Shown here one piece after another: positions 16,165-23,729 of a stretch of DNA of 33,188 nt. The stretch is taken from the NCBI RefSeq assembly GCF_028292365.1, contig NZ_JAQGMM010000567.1, positions 1 through 33,188 of the forward strand, written 5' to 3'. The translations under genes and the position numbers were made by a program. The stretch comes from Caballeronia sp. (lineage in GTDB: Bacteria > Pseudomonadota > Gammaproteobacteria > Burkholderiales > Burkholderiaceae). The notes below the pieces were generated by a model. That model saw nothing but the letters and a program-made list of their open reading frames with translations. It had not been told where the DNA came from and ran no database searches. How positions within the stretch are numbered: position 1 is the stretch's first letter; each line of letters opens with the position of its first letter.

Positions 16165-16952
16165 TCCGGCAACGTCACGCCGAGGCTTGCCATCAGCCCC
16201 CCGTCTACCTTGAACTCCGCACCTGTGCAGAAACTTGCACGATCGCTGGCAAGAAAGGCGACGACCTCAGCGACTTCTTCCGGACGCCCGATTCGGCCGA
16301 GCGGTTGCGCTTTACCCCATTCCCGAAGGATTTCTTCTTCTCTCCCCGGAGCGGTTTGAGCGGCCGCAAAGCGTGTCATTGGCGCATCGATGCAGCCCGG
16401 ACAGACGGCGTTTGCACGTATGCCTGAAGGGCCGAAATCCACGGCAAGCGAGCGCGTCAGAGCAAGCATGCCAGCCTTCGAGGTAGCGTATGCCGCCACA
16501 CGTGTCTGGTTGGCAAGCGCTTGTACTGAGGCGATGTTGATGATCGAGCCGCGTTGTTCCTTGAGCATGTATGGCAAAGCGTAATGACACGCCAGATACG
16601 TTCCGCGCAAGTTGACTCGGATGACGTTGTCCCACTCAGCCGATTTCATCGACGCAACGGTGCCATAGGGTTGAATTGCCGCATTATTAATCAGGATATC
16701 GATTGAACCCAGAAATGCTGCGGCTTGTTCCATCGCGATGGCAACGTCGTCCTCCATGCCAACATCGGCCACGATAGCGGTGACATTGAGTCCTTCGGCG
16801 CGCAACGTTGTTACCGCCTGTTCCAGCACTTCAGGGTCCTCGCCCAGCAATGCTACGGATCCACCGCGCTCGGCGATCAACCGTGCACATGCCAGCCCGA
16901 TACCACGCCCACCGCCGGTCACAACCGCGCCTTTGCCTGTTAGCTCACTCAC
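16161..16952 (-). CDS. short-chain dehydrogenase/reductase (SDR)
   Basis: Classical SDR of 263 residues using NAD(P). I chose the GTG at 16952 because GGGGGC lies just upstream and the predicted protein then begins right before the cofactor motif; the upstream in-frame extension to 17096 is unconvincing. Motifs: TGGGRGIG (12-19), NNAA (89-92), catalytic S142, Y155 and K159 (YATSK), and PG..DAPM in the substrate loop. The C-terminus is the typical TGAEFKVDGG. It is convergent with the acyl-CoA operon, so it may take part in the same catabolism (for example 3-hydroxyacyl oxidation) but is separately controlled. A 14-bp-stem inverted repeat lies about 100 bp upstream. Confidence 0.88.
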   Translation of the reverse strand: MSELTGKGAVVTGGGRGIGLACARLIAERGGSVALLGEDPEVLEQAVTTLRAEGLNVTAIVADVGMEDDVAIAMEQAAAFLGSIDILINNAAIQPYGTVASMKSAEWDNVIRVNLRGTYLACHYALPYMLKEQRGSIINIASVQALANQTRVAAYATSKAGMLALTRSLAVDFGPSGIRANAVCPGCIDAPMTRFAAAQTAPGREEEILREWGKAQPLGRIGRPEEVAEVVAFLASDRASFCTGAEFKVDGGLMASLGVTLPE

Positions 16953-17275
16953 AATGCCCCCGTTTTTCTGCCCGCTGTCAGGCAGGCAAGAGTAAATTGA
17001 CGGACGATCAAGTGCGCCCCAGCACAGATAGGCGGGGCACCAATGGTCCGTTGGTCGATACGGCTCGCGAAAGAGATTGGCGAGCCGTATCGACATCCCC
17101 GACGGGTCATTGCTTTTCGCCGTGAGCTTCTTTTCTAGTATGAAACGTTATATTTACCTGAGTCAACTGGGTTTGACTGTAGCGACGATCAACAACGTCT
17201 CCGTTGTCTGTGCTTGCCGACATCAGGTCCACCGGTAAAATCAGATGCTGCGTCGCAGTAAAGTAGCTTTCGGAC
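16953..17275. other. 323-bp gap upstream of the SDR gene
   Basis: Apart from the 14-bp-stem inverted repeat at 17055-17093, it holds only small dyads: AGTCAA/TTGACT around 17161-17178 and ACAACG/CGTTGT around 17192-17207. No gene is convincing. It should contain the SDR promoter and the lost upstream part of the desulfurase remnant. Confidence 0.45.
17055..17093. promoter_or_regulatory. 14-bp-stem perfect inverted repeat upstream of the SDR
   Basis: TCGATACGGCTCGC (17055-17068) is exactly repeated in reverse complement at 17080-17093, with an 11-nt spacer. There is no downstream T-run, so a classic intrinsic terminator is not obvious on either strand. It lies in the 5' region of the SDR gene and could be an operator, a leader hairpin or the relic of a mobile element end. 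Confidence 0.45.
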
Positions 17276-17499
17276 AAAGCGAGCGTGCTGTCCTTCGTCA
17301 TGAACGGCTACGCGCCCGAAGAAGTGGGCGTGCGCTCAGCGAAGAGGGCATCGCCGTGCGGGCCGGCCACCATTGCGCACAACCTATCTTGCGACGTTGC
17401 GGCCTGGAGGCGACCGTGCGGCCTTCGCTCGCGTTCTATAACACGCCGGAAGAGGTCGACCGGATGATTGCCGTGGTGAAACGACTGGCCAGGCACTGA
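17276..17499 (+). pseudogene. 3' remnant of SufS-type cysteine desulfurase, frameshifted
   Basis: Only the last roughly 75 residues of a class V aminotransferase-fold cysteine desulfurase remain. One frame gives VLSFVMNGYAPEEVG (from about 17288), and the next frame continues GRALSEEGIAVRAGHHCAQP and then VRPSLAFYNTPEEVD, ending at TGA 17497-17499. The join is near 17331, where GTGGGCGTGCGC appears to have lost one C relative to GTGGGCCGTGCGC. RAGHHCAQP carries the persulfide-forming cysteine of SufS/CsdA proteins. About 80 percent of a normal SufS (around 400 residues), including the PLP lysine, is missing. With the frameshift it cannot be functional. The parent may have been a SufS relative used in sulfur storage or assimilation, consistent with the sulfur-type genes nearby. 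Confidence 0.8.
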
Positions 17500-17526
17500 G
17501 CGGCGAGATGAACCTTGCGGCCCTCG

Positions 17527-17552
17527 CATGCACACATGCGTATGTGTGCATG
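17527..17552. terminator. hairpin between desulfurase remnant and MetQ-like gene
   Basis: CATGCACACAT (17527-17537) pairs perfectly with ATGTGTGCATG (17542-17552) across a 4-nt loop. It sits between two convergent stops and may be a bidirectional transcription barrier, although no T-tract follows directly. Confidence 0.45.
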
Positions 17553-17582
17553 TACTGCAACCGCAGCCTGATCTGCCGGGAA

Positions 17583-18407
17583 TTAAAACGCGGGGATGAT
17601 CGCTCCTTTGTAGCGCGTCAGAATGAAGTTGCGCACCTCGTCGGACTGATATGCCTTGACGATCTGCTGCACCCACGGCTTATTGGCATCTTGTTCCCGA
17701 ACGGCGATCAGGCAGGCGTACGGCCCATCCGCGTCCTCTACCAGGATGGTGTCCCGACCAGGATTCAAACCGGCCTTGATTGCATAGTCGGCGTTGATCG
17801 TGGTCGCATCGAAGTCGTCGAGCGTGCGCGGTAGTTGCGCTGCATCGATCTCGGAGAACTTAAATTGCTTCGGGTTGCTGATGATGTCGCGAGGTGTCGC
17901 GTTGATACCCGTGACGGGGTCGATGCCGGAGCGCAGTTTTAGCGCTCCCGCTTTCTGCAATAGCAGCAGCGTCCGGCTCTCATTTGCCGGATCGTTCGGG
18001 ATGCCGATGCTGGCACCATCCGGAAGCGCTGAGAATTGCTTGTACTTTTTCGAGTAGATGCCAATAGGGCCGATCCACGTACGCCCGACGCCTGCCAGCT
18101 TATAGCCGCGTGCACGAATCTGGGAGGCGAGAAAAGGTCGATGTTGATAGCTATTGGCGTCAATATCGCCCGCATCGAGTGCGGCGTCCGGCTGGATGTA
18201 GTCGCTGAAGGCCACAATCCGGATATGCAAACCGTAGTCGCGTTCCGCCACCTTTTTGACGGCTTCGAAAATCTCCTCGTGGGGTCCCGTCGTCACACCG
18301 ATCTTCAGAACTTGCTCTTCCGCGTTTGCATTCAACCCGCCTGTGAAGATGAGACAGGCGAGTGAGAACAGGGCGACACGTCGGGAGAGGCGCAGCAAAA
18401 AGGGCAC
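17583..18407 (-). CDS. MetQ/NlpA-family periplasmic substrate-binding protein
   Basis: 274 residues. The GTG at 18407 is chosen because AAGGAA precedes it and the protein then begins with a good signal peptide (basic LLRLSRR, hydrophobic core, ANA cleavage before EEQ). There is no proper lipobox, so it is probably soluble periplasmic rather than a lipoprotein. The mature part, KIGVTTGPHEEIFEAVKKVA, then DYIQPDAALDAGDIDANSYQH and GIPNDPANESRTLLLLQ, is typical of the NLPA/MetQ family that feeds D/L-methionine and related importers. No matching permease (MetI) or ATPase (MetN) occurs in the window, so it is an orphan, or its partners are elsewhere. The setting next to sulfur-type monooxygenases fits a sulfur-compound ligand (inference). 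Confidence 0.88.
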   Translation of the reverse strand: MPFLLRLSRRVALFSLACLIFTGGLNANAEEQVLKIGVTTGPHEEIFEAVKKVAERDYGLHIRIVAFSDYIQPDAALDAGDIDANSYQHRPFLASQIRARGYKLAGVGRTWIGPIGIYSKKYKQFSALPDGASIGIPNDPANESRTLLLLQKAGALKLRSGIDPVTGINATPRDIISNPKQFKFSEIDAAQLPRTLDDFDATTINADYAIKAGLNPGRDTILVEDADGPYACLIAVREQDANKPWVQQIVKAYQSDEVRNFILTRYKGAIIPAF

Positions 18408-18543
18408 TTTATATTCCTTGACTTGGTGGTTGAGCGCGCAATTTAACGCCTTCGCGCACACACTCAAACCAAGTATTTCGGCTATAGAAAGTATCGTCCT
18501 CTTGAGCAAGATCCCTTCAGCATGCGCGACGGGACCGCCGCAC

Positions 18544-18753
18544 CTAGTCGTCGAGGCGAATGCCGACCTTTAGCGTCACTTGCCAGTGCGCAACTTTGCC
18601 ACCTTCAACATGACCACGTGTTTCAATGACTTGAAACCAGTCAATGTTGTGTAAGGTTTTGTTGGCTCTTGCCAGCGCAACCGACACCGCGTCGTCACTC
18701 GATTGCGTTGACGAGCCCGTCAGTTCAATTTGCTTGTAGACGTGATGGGACAT
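18544..18753 (-). CDS. dodecin family flavin-binding protein
   Basis: 69 residues, the normal dodecin size. The start is preceded by AAGGAAA. The sequence MSHHVYKQIELTGSS, then DAVSVALARANKTLHNIDWFQV and VAHWQVTLKVGIRLD, is characteristic of dodecins, small proteins that assemble into hollow dodecamers storing flavins; W39 or nearby in IDWF is the residue that stacks on the isoalloxazine ring. It follows the nitroreductase by 35 bp on the same strand, so a flavoenzyme and a flavin buffer are probably co-expressed. Confidence 0.93.
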   Translation of the reverse strand: MSHHVYKQIELTGSSTQSSDDAVSVALARANKTLHNIDWFQVIETRGHVEGGKVAHWQVTLKVGIRLDD

Positions 18754-18788
18754 GGGAAAAGTTTCCTTGGGTTTAGGTTGGACTGCGA

Positions 18789-19385
18789 TCAGCCTTCGAA
18801 TCTGCCTTCGGTGGCGATTTCGCTAAGCGGTTTGCGTGGACTGGGCGTTTCCCTCGCCTGTAGCCCCTCCGGCAGAGAAGCCTTGTCGCCGAGGCGGCCT
18901 ATCGCGATTCCCGCTTCAATCGAGTAGGTATCCGGGATTTTCAGCTCTGTCCGGATCTTCTCCCGCTCGATTCCGGCGAGCCCATGCGTATGCCATCCAG
19001 CCAGACTTGCCTGCAGCGCAAGATAGCCCCACGCGGCGCCGCTGTCGAACGAATGACTGATCGACGGCACTTCGTCCGTCGTGCCCGGCGGGGCAAATGT
19101 ACTCTTCGAAAGAACGATGACCAACGCCGCCGCCTCACTCGCCCAACTGCGGTTGAAGTCGTTCAGGAAGCCCAGAAATTGCGTCCAGTGCTCGCTGTCG
19201 CGCGTTGCGTAGATGAAACGCCATGGCTGTGAGTTATACGAGGAAGGCGCCCATCGGGCGGCCTCGAAAAAGGTCAGCAGCGTGGCTTTATCGATAGGTT
19301 CCGGGCTGAAGGCCCGGGGCGACCAGCGATTGACGAATTGCGGATCGATAGGGTGATCTGCATTGCGAGGGTTTGGCGTTGTCAT
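18789..19385 (-). CDS. nitroreductase family flavoprotein
   Basis: 198 residues. The ATG at 19385 gives the usual family N-terminus; the ribosome-binding site is weak, and upstream in-frame codons to 19484 do not look family-like. RWSPRAF and then AARWAPSSYNSQPWRFIYA form the FMN-binding N-terminal part of nitroreductase-fold enzymes. AAWGYLALQASLAGWHTHGLAG is the central helix, and AIGRLGDKASLPEGL is the C-terminal phosphate-contacting end. These enzymes use NAD(P)H to reduce nitro groups, quinones or related electrophiles; the real substrate is unknown. It leads a two-gene unit with dodecin and is divergent from the LLM monooxygenase across a 409-bp gap. Confidence 0.88.
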   Translation of the reverse strand: MTTPNPRNADHPIDPQFVNRWSPRAFSPEPIDKATLLTFFEAARWAPSSYNSQPWRFIYATRDSEHWTQFLGFLNDFNRSWASEAAALVIVLSKSTFAPPGTTDEVPSISHSFDSGAAWGYLALQASLAGWHTHGLAGIEREKIRTELKIPDTYSIEAGIAIGRLGDKASLPEGLQARETPSPRKPLSEIATEGRFEG

Positions 19386-19794
19386 GATGGGTAGTCGTTC
19401 ACTGGTTTGTCGCACAAGTGCCAAGAGAGCCGCTAAGGAAACGGCACGGTGAAGGGGCTGAGTGCCTCGATTCAACTCAAGCACGAATCAAGCACGAATC
19501 AAGCACTCACCCGGGCCAGTATAAGAATGGCGAACGATTTGATCTAACAAGAAATCGGCTGAACCTTATCGCGTTAGCGCGGCAACGCAATTTCCAATGC
19601 GGATATAAGGGTTGAAAAAGCGGTGGCACGTAAACGTCCAGCAGGAATGACCGGATAGAAAACGGATTCGCATTCCGGTTTTCCTTCTATCGATATGCAA
19701 ACAAACTGGAAGAGCGGCATTGACCGGCGCAACGTGGGCGACGCATGCTTGCAGGTTCTTATTCTTGTCTTCTCAATCCACGTTAGGTCGACTG
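19386..19794. other. 409-bp divergent gap with 11-bp direct repeats
   Basis: This gap separates the divergent nitroreductase and LLM monooxygenase genes and should carry both promoters. It contains 2.7 tandem copies of TCAAGCACGAA at 19477-19506 and an imperfect inverted repeat around 19652-19692 (GATAGAAAACGG against CCGGTTTTCCTTCTATC). No convincing gene was seen. Confidence 0.5.
19477..19506. repeat. 11-bp tandem repeat, 2.7 copies
   Basis: TCAAGCACGAA occurs at 19477-19487 and 19488-19498, followed by TCAAGCAC at 19499-19506. The 11-bp period, about one helical turn, would place repeated contacts on one face of the DNA, so an operator array is plausible. A neutral slippage repeat is equally possible. 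Confidence 0.6.
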
Positions 19795-20859
19795 ATGCCT
19801 TCGTCAACTCCCCGCTTCGGTATTTGGGCACTGGTGCACGGTAGCCGTGCCGCGCTGCAGGATCCCGACGAACCCTACGACGCGTCATGGTCACGCAACC
19901 GCGAACTCGTCCTGGAAGCCGAGCGACTCGGTTTCGATTCGACACTGGTCGCGCAGCATACGATCAATCCTCATGACGAAACGCTTGATCAACTAGAGGC
20001 CTGGACTGCCTCGGCAGCGTTGGCTGCTTTAACCACGCGCATCGAGATCATCACGGCGATCAAGCCCTATCTCTATCATCCCGTCACGCTGGCCAAGATG
20101 GCCCTGCAGATTGAAGACATCAGCGGTGGGCGATTCGCGATCAATCTGGTCAATGCGTGGAACCGTCCTGAGCTGGCCAAGGCCGGTATCGGTTTTGCCG
20201 AGCATGACGAACGATACGCGTACGGCCGTGAATGGATCACGGTTGTGAATGACTTGATGCTTGGCAAGCGGACCAGTTTCAAGGGGCGGTTCTTCGATGT
20301 TGAAGACTATGTCTTGCGCCCGGCCGACCGCTTTCGAGAGAGACCGCGCATCTATGTCGGCGGCGAGTCGGAGCCGGCGAGGGCGCTGGTGGCGGACCAC
20401 GGCGATTTCTGGTTCATCAACGGCCAACCGTTGGCCGATGTGCGTCGACTGATCGAGGACGTGGGAGGGCGCGCCCGCACCGGTCTGCCATTGCGCTTCG
20501 GGCTTTCTGCTTTCGTGATTGCGCGGCCAACGGACGGACAGGCGCAAGAGCATCTCGATTACCTGTTCACGCTTGCTGCAAAGGATGCTCCGTTGCGTGC
20601 AGCGCAGAAGGAAAACAGCGATCCAAAGGTGATCATGCACCAGACGTTCGCCAAGTCAGCGCGCGTTGGATCGAATGGCGGAACCGCAGCGGGGCTGGTT
20701 GGCAGCTACGAAACGGTAGCGCGGCGTATTGTCGAATTTCACCGGGCCGGAATCGAGTTGTTCATGTTGCAGTTCCAGCCGTTTGAAGCAGATATGAAGC
20801 GCTTTGCGCAAGAGGTGATACCGCTCGTTCGTGAATTGACAGCCCGGGACGACAAGTGA
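19795..20859 (+). CDS. LLM-class flavin-dependent monooxygenase (SsuD-like)
   Basis: 354 residues. The ATG at 19795 is chosen as the family-like start (PRFGIWALVHG); an in-frame ATG at 19720 adds residues without homology features. It is a luciferase-like TIM-barrel enzyme using reduced FMN and O2. Features typical of alkanesulfonate monooxygenases and relatives are AERLGFDSTLVAQH, IKPYLYHPVTLAKM, ISGGRFAINLVNAWNRPEL, a FKGRFFDVEDY segment and GSYETVARRI near the end. The expected role is desulfonation or oxidation of an organosulfur compound, inferred from the SsuD/SfnG-like pattern and from the DszC/SfnB-like neighbour. No dedicated FMN reductase gene lies next to it; the nitroreductase across the gap could in principle supply reduced flavin (speculative). 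Confidence 0.87.
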   Translation: MPSSTPRFGIWALVHGSRAALQDPDEPYDASWSRNRELVLEAERLGFDSTLVAQHTINPHDETLDQLEAWTASAALAALTTRIEIITAIKPYLYHPVTLAKMALQIEDISGGRFAINLVNAWNRPELAKAGIGFAEHDERYAYGREWITVVNDLMLGKRTSFKGRFFDVEDYVLRPADRFRERPRIYVGGESEPARALVADHGDFWFINGQPLADVRRLIEDVGGRARTGLPLRFGLSAFVIARPTDGQAQEHLDYLFTLAAKDAPLRAAQKENSDPKVIMHQTFAKSARVGSNGGTAAGLVGSYETVARRIVEFHRAGIELFMLQFQPFEADMKRFAQEVIPLVRELTARDDK

Positions 20860-20940
20860 GGCGCGGGCAGCACTTACAGAGAGGCCACATTGCTTTTTTG
20901 GCGCAATGGCCTTGCGCTTTTAGTCGGATACGAGGAATCA

Positions 20941-21084
20941 ATGCGGGCTTTGTCGGCAGCAAGTAACGCTGAGTTCGGGGATGTCAGATTCCTTCTCACG
21001 GACATGGATGAGACGCTCATCTATCAAGGCAGGCTTTCGGCCGCAACGTACGCCTCGCTCGAGCAGTCCGGCGCTTTACGCTAA
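20941..21084 (+). pseudogene. 5' remnant of HAD-family phosphatase
   Basis: The 47-residue frame contains FLLTDMDETLIYQGRLSAAT, a good match to the first motif (DxDxT/V) of HAD phosphatases of the mannosyl-3-phosphoglycerate or sucrose-phosphate phosphatase type. It then ends at TAA (21082-21084) only about 15 residues later, after EQSGALR. A complete enzyme would have around 250 to 280 residues with three more motifs, none of which follow before the next gene at 21103. It therefore appears to be a truncated gene end left by a deletion. Confidence 0.7.
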
Positions 21085-21102
21085 CAAGAGGAAATAGTAA
21101 GC

Positions 21103-22320
21103 ATGAATGCACCATCTGAAATTACCGCGACGTCACAGCTAAATGCGGCGCTTGCCGCGCTGCCAGCGTTGGCTAAGGAGCTAGGCCACGACGCCGCGGC
21201 GCGCGAGGCGCGACGTGAATTGCCGTTCGATGGTTTTGCGCTGTTTCGCAAGTCCGGCCTTGGCTTGCTACGATTGCCGGTTGAATGGGGTGGGCTGGGC
21301 GGCTCTCTGCCAGACCTGTTTCAGGTTATCGCGACCCTCGCCGCGGAGGAATCGAACATTGCCCATGCGCTGCGTATCCATTTCGACCTGACGGAGTCGC
21401 TCCTGTTGTCGCCGCGTTCAGCGTTCAACGACACTCAGATCCAGCGCTTGCTGGACGGTGCAATATTCGGCGGTGCGTCGACCGAGCGGGGCACATCGCG
21501 GCCCGGTGAAATAGGCACGATATTACGGCGCGATGGCGACGATTATCGTGTCACGGGCAAGAAATACTACTCGACCGGAACGGCGTTTTCCGACTATGCG
21601 CGTATCAACGTCCAGGACGAAAACAACAACAACGTGCTTGCCATCATTCCGGTTACGCGAGAGGGCATCCAGATACTGGATGACTGGGATGGCATGGGCC
21701 AGCGGATGACCGCCAGTGGCAGTCTGGTCCTCGACAACGTACAAGTCCATGCGAACGAAGTGGTGCCACGAGGCAATTCGACCCTGGCAGGGCGGCATGG
21801 TGGCGCATTGCGGCAACTGCACCTCGTCGCGGTGGCTGCGGGCATCGTCCGCAATATTCTTGCGGATGCTGAAAACTATGTGCTCAAGCATGGGCGGCCG
21901 GTGCTGCACAGCCCGGCGGCATCTGCGCGAGAGGATCATTTCATCCAGCAAGTGGTAGGCGATCTTGCGGCTCACAGTCACGCGATTGATGCGCTGGTCG
22001 AGCAGAATGCGCGCGTACTGGATCGGTCGGCTAATGCCATTCGCGCTCAGGCGCACAACGCTGAAGAACTGGTATTGCAGGGTGCGTTGGCCACGGCCAA
22101 GACACAGTTGGTGGTGAGCAAGCTGGCGTTGCATGCGGGCGAGCGCTTGTTCGAGGCTGGCGGCGCTTCCGCGACGTCGCGTGTGCACAATTTCGACCGT
22201 CACTGGCGCAACTTGCGCACGATCTTCAGCCACAACCCGTTGTTGCACAAGGCGCGAGTGATCGGCGGCTATCAGTTGAACGGCGACACCACGCATCTGA
22301 CCGAAGGACGCGTGTTCTAA
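21103..22320 (+). CDS. acyl-CoA-dehydrogenase-fold flavin monooxygenase (DszC/SfnB-like)
   Basis: 405 residues. The start follows GAGGAAATAGTAAGC. It has the acyl-CoA dehydrogenase fold (LPVEWGGLGGSLPDL, GASTERGTSRPGEIGT in place of the usual ITEP box, and RHWRNLRTIFSHNPLLHKARVIGG at the C-terminus). That C-terminal pattern and the absence of a dehydrogenase-type catalytic glutamate box fit the group D flavoprotein monooxygenases such as DszC and SfnB, which use reduced FMN and O2 on sulfur compounds. It lies 243 bp after the LLM monooxygenase, separated by the HAD remnant. The pair probably acts in organosulfur oxidation (inference). No hydrolase (DszB-like) is present. Confidence 0.85.
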   Translation: MNAPSEITATSQLNAALAALPALAKELGHDAAAREARRELPFDGFALFRKSGLGLLRLPVEWGGLGGSLPDLFQVIATLAAEESNIAHALRIHFDLTESLLLSPRSAFNDTQIQRLLDGAIFGGASTERGTSRPGEIGTILRRDGDDYRVTGKKYYSTGTAFSDYARINVQDENNNNVLAIIPVTREGIQILDDWDGMGQRMTASGSLVLDNVQVHANEVVPRGNSTLAGRHGGALRQLHLVAVAAGIVRNILADAENYVLKHGRPVLHSPAASAREDHFIQQVVGDLAAHSHAIDALVEQNARVLDRSANAIRAQAHNAEELVLQGALATAKTQLVVSKLALHAGERLFEAGGASATSRVHNFDRHWRNLRTIFSHNPLLHKARVIGGYQLNGDTTHLTEGRVF

Positions 22321-22363
22321 GAGGTGTTCTCAGGGTGTCCTAACGCTTCGTCGCATCCTGGAT

Positions 22364-22570
22364 CTACTCGCGGAACGCCATGGCTTTCCAAAGATCCATT
22401 GACCAACCGGGATTCAACCGGCACTGATATAGGGCAATTAGCATGACGAAGCATGGCAAGGTGAGCGCTCCACGAGCGGTCGCCTTGCCATGCATTTTGC
22501 CGTTCTTCGCAAACCTGCGGGTAAGGTTCGCGACCCCCGCCCCAACACGACTCCACTTCACGCCCACCAC
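22364..22570 (-). other. protein-like minus-strand ORF or repeated noncoding element
   Basis: A 68-codon minus-strand frame enclosing the hairpin at 22451-22493. The translation contains runs such as FVMLIALYQCRLNPGW and ends MAFRE at TAG; the frame reads on as IQDATKR before another TAG. No ribosome-binding site is obvious. It could be a small protein, a degenerate gene or an intergenic repeat whose translation happens to look conserved. Confidence 0.3.
22451..22493. terminator. 11-bp-stem hairpin downstream of the DszC-like gene
   Basis: GCATGGCAAGG (22451-22461) and CCTTGCCATGC (22483-22493) are perfect reverse complements, and the 21-nt loop contains a further GAGCGCTC palindrome. ATTTTGCC follows. 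It lies about 130 nt after the stop at 22320 and could be a terminator, or the core of a small RNA or repeated palindrome. Confidence 0.4.
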
Positions 22571-23056
22571 CTACAAGCTCGCTTCCAAGCATCCGTATTC
22601 TTTTTGAAAGGATGGGAATCGCTGCGTTGAGCCACGGCACTTTCCGAAGAAATCACGCTATTCGACCAAGGTGTAGAGCGATGCAGGCTGCGGATGCAGT
22701 CCGCGCTGCGCCTTCAGCCAATTGCCCTCGGATTCATCTCGTCCTCTGCTGAGTCTAATCACGAGAAGACGTTGAAGGCGGCATGTATTCGGAACATCAT
22801 CAATACAGGAGTCCGATTGCGTAGGTCAAGTCCGTCCCTTGCTGCAGCGCCATCATCATTCACCATCGACCGTTGCTCGATGCAAGCGCACGAAATCAAT
22901 CGCACACATTTTGAACGCTCTGGCGCTGAGCTGCCTTGCGGGCAATTGAGTCGCGTCCTGACAACGCGCTTGCGGACCGGTCTCCGTGCTTTCATTTGCA
23001 CAGAGACGGATACATCACTTGTAAAGCATGGGTAAGTTCACTGGAGAACCTGACGA

Positions 23057-23716
23057 ATGACCAAGGACCTTAGAAAGAATGGGCCGGATCAATCCGAGGA
23101 CGAAGAGAGCACGCTGTTCGAACGCGTGACCCGTCGCACCTTTCTCACGCGGGTCGGCGTGGCAGGCGCTGCCGTCGGCGCGGGACAGCTTCACGCTGTT
23201 GCGTTTGCCGATACCGCGGAAGCGCCGGTTCGCGATACACCGGTATCTGGCGCCACGATGCGCGTCCGGCTGAATGTCAATGGCCGGGACCATGACCTCG
23301 ATATCGATCCGCGAACGACCTTGCTCGACTGCGTGCGTGACCATCTGCAACTGACGGGCACCAAGAAGGGCTGCGACCACGGTCAGTGCGGTGCATGTAC
23401 GGTCCACGTGGACGGACGCCGCGTGAACTCGTGTCTTAGCCTGGCTGTTACGCACGAGGGTGAGGCGATAAGGACCATCGAAGGCATCGGCCAACCGGGC
23501 GCGCTGCATCCCATGCAGGCCGCTTTTGTCGAGCATGATGGCTTTCAGTGCGGCTATTGCACGTCGGGCCAGATCATGTCGGCCGTCGCGCTGCTCGACG
23601 AGCCCTATGGGCACAGTGACGACGAAGTCAAAGAGGCCATGAGCGGGAACATCTGCCGCTGCGGCGCGTATTCAAACATTGTCTCTGCTATCCAGCAGGT
23701 TAGACGCAAAGCGTAA
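23057..23716 (+). CDS. paoA: PaoA-type [2Fe-2S] subunit of periplasmic aldehyde oxidoreductase
   Basis: 219 residues. It contains a twin-arginine signal (R26-R27 in VTRRTFLTRVG, followed by a hydrophobic stretch to AFA), so the folded complex is exported by Tat. The ferredoxin-like first cluster is bound by CDHGQCGACTVHVDGRRVNSC (too long to be a single motif; cysteines at the start, +5, +8 and end). The second uses CGYC and CRC in the helical domain (FQCGYCTSGQ; GNICRCGAYSN). This is the small subunit of xanthine-oxidase-family enzymes and closely resembles E. coli PaoA (YagT) in order and length. It passes electrons from the molybdenum centre to FAD. It is first of a three-gene operon with 13 bp before the next start. 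Confidence 0.9.
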   Translation: MTKDLRKNGPDQSEDEESTLFERVTRRTFLTRVGVAGAAVGAGQLHAVAFADTAEAPVRDTPVSGATMRVRLNVNGRDHDLDIDPRTTLLDCVRDHLQLTGTKKGCDHGQCGACTVHVDGRRVNSCLSLAVTHEGEAIRTIEGIGQPGALHPMQAAFVEHDGFQCGYCTSGQIMSAVALLDEPYGHSDDEVKEAMSGNICRCGAYSNIVSAIQQVRRKA

Positions 23717-23729
23717 GGGGAATGCAAAG

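Larger units (their letters stand above)
22321..23056. other. 736-bp gap with a strong hairpin
   Basis: No convincing plus-strand gene. The minus strand has an open frame 22364-22570 whose translation (for example MHGKATARGALTLPC and then NPGWSMDLWKAMAFRE) looks protein-like, and whose start lies beside a strong hairpin; see the separate entry. The rest, to the paoA start at 23057, must contain the paoABC promoter but shows no clear -10/-35 pair. Confidence 0.5.

Noticed and set aside
17245-17499. Intact small gene instead of desulfurase remnant
   Set aside because: The frame up to about 17330 does not match the family while the neighbouring frame does, so a frameshifted remnant explains the data better.
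22694-23035. Plus-strand ORF of 113 codons before paoA
   Set aside because: No recognisable motif, no convincing ribosome-binding site and biased composition; more likely noncoding leader region.
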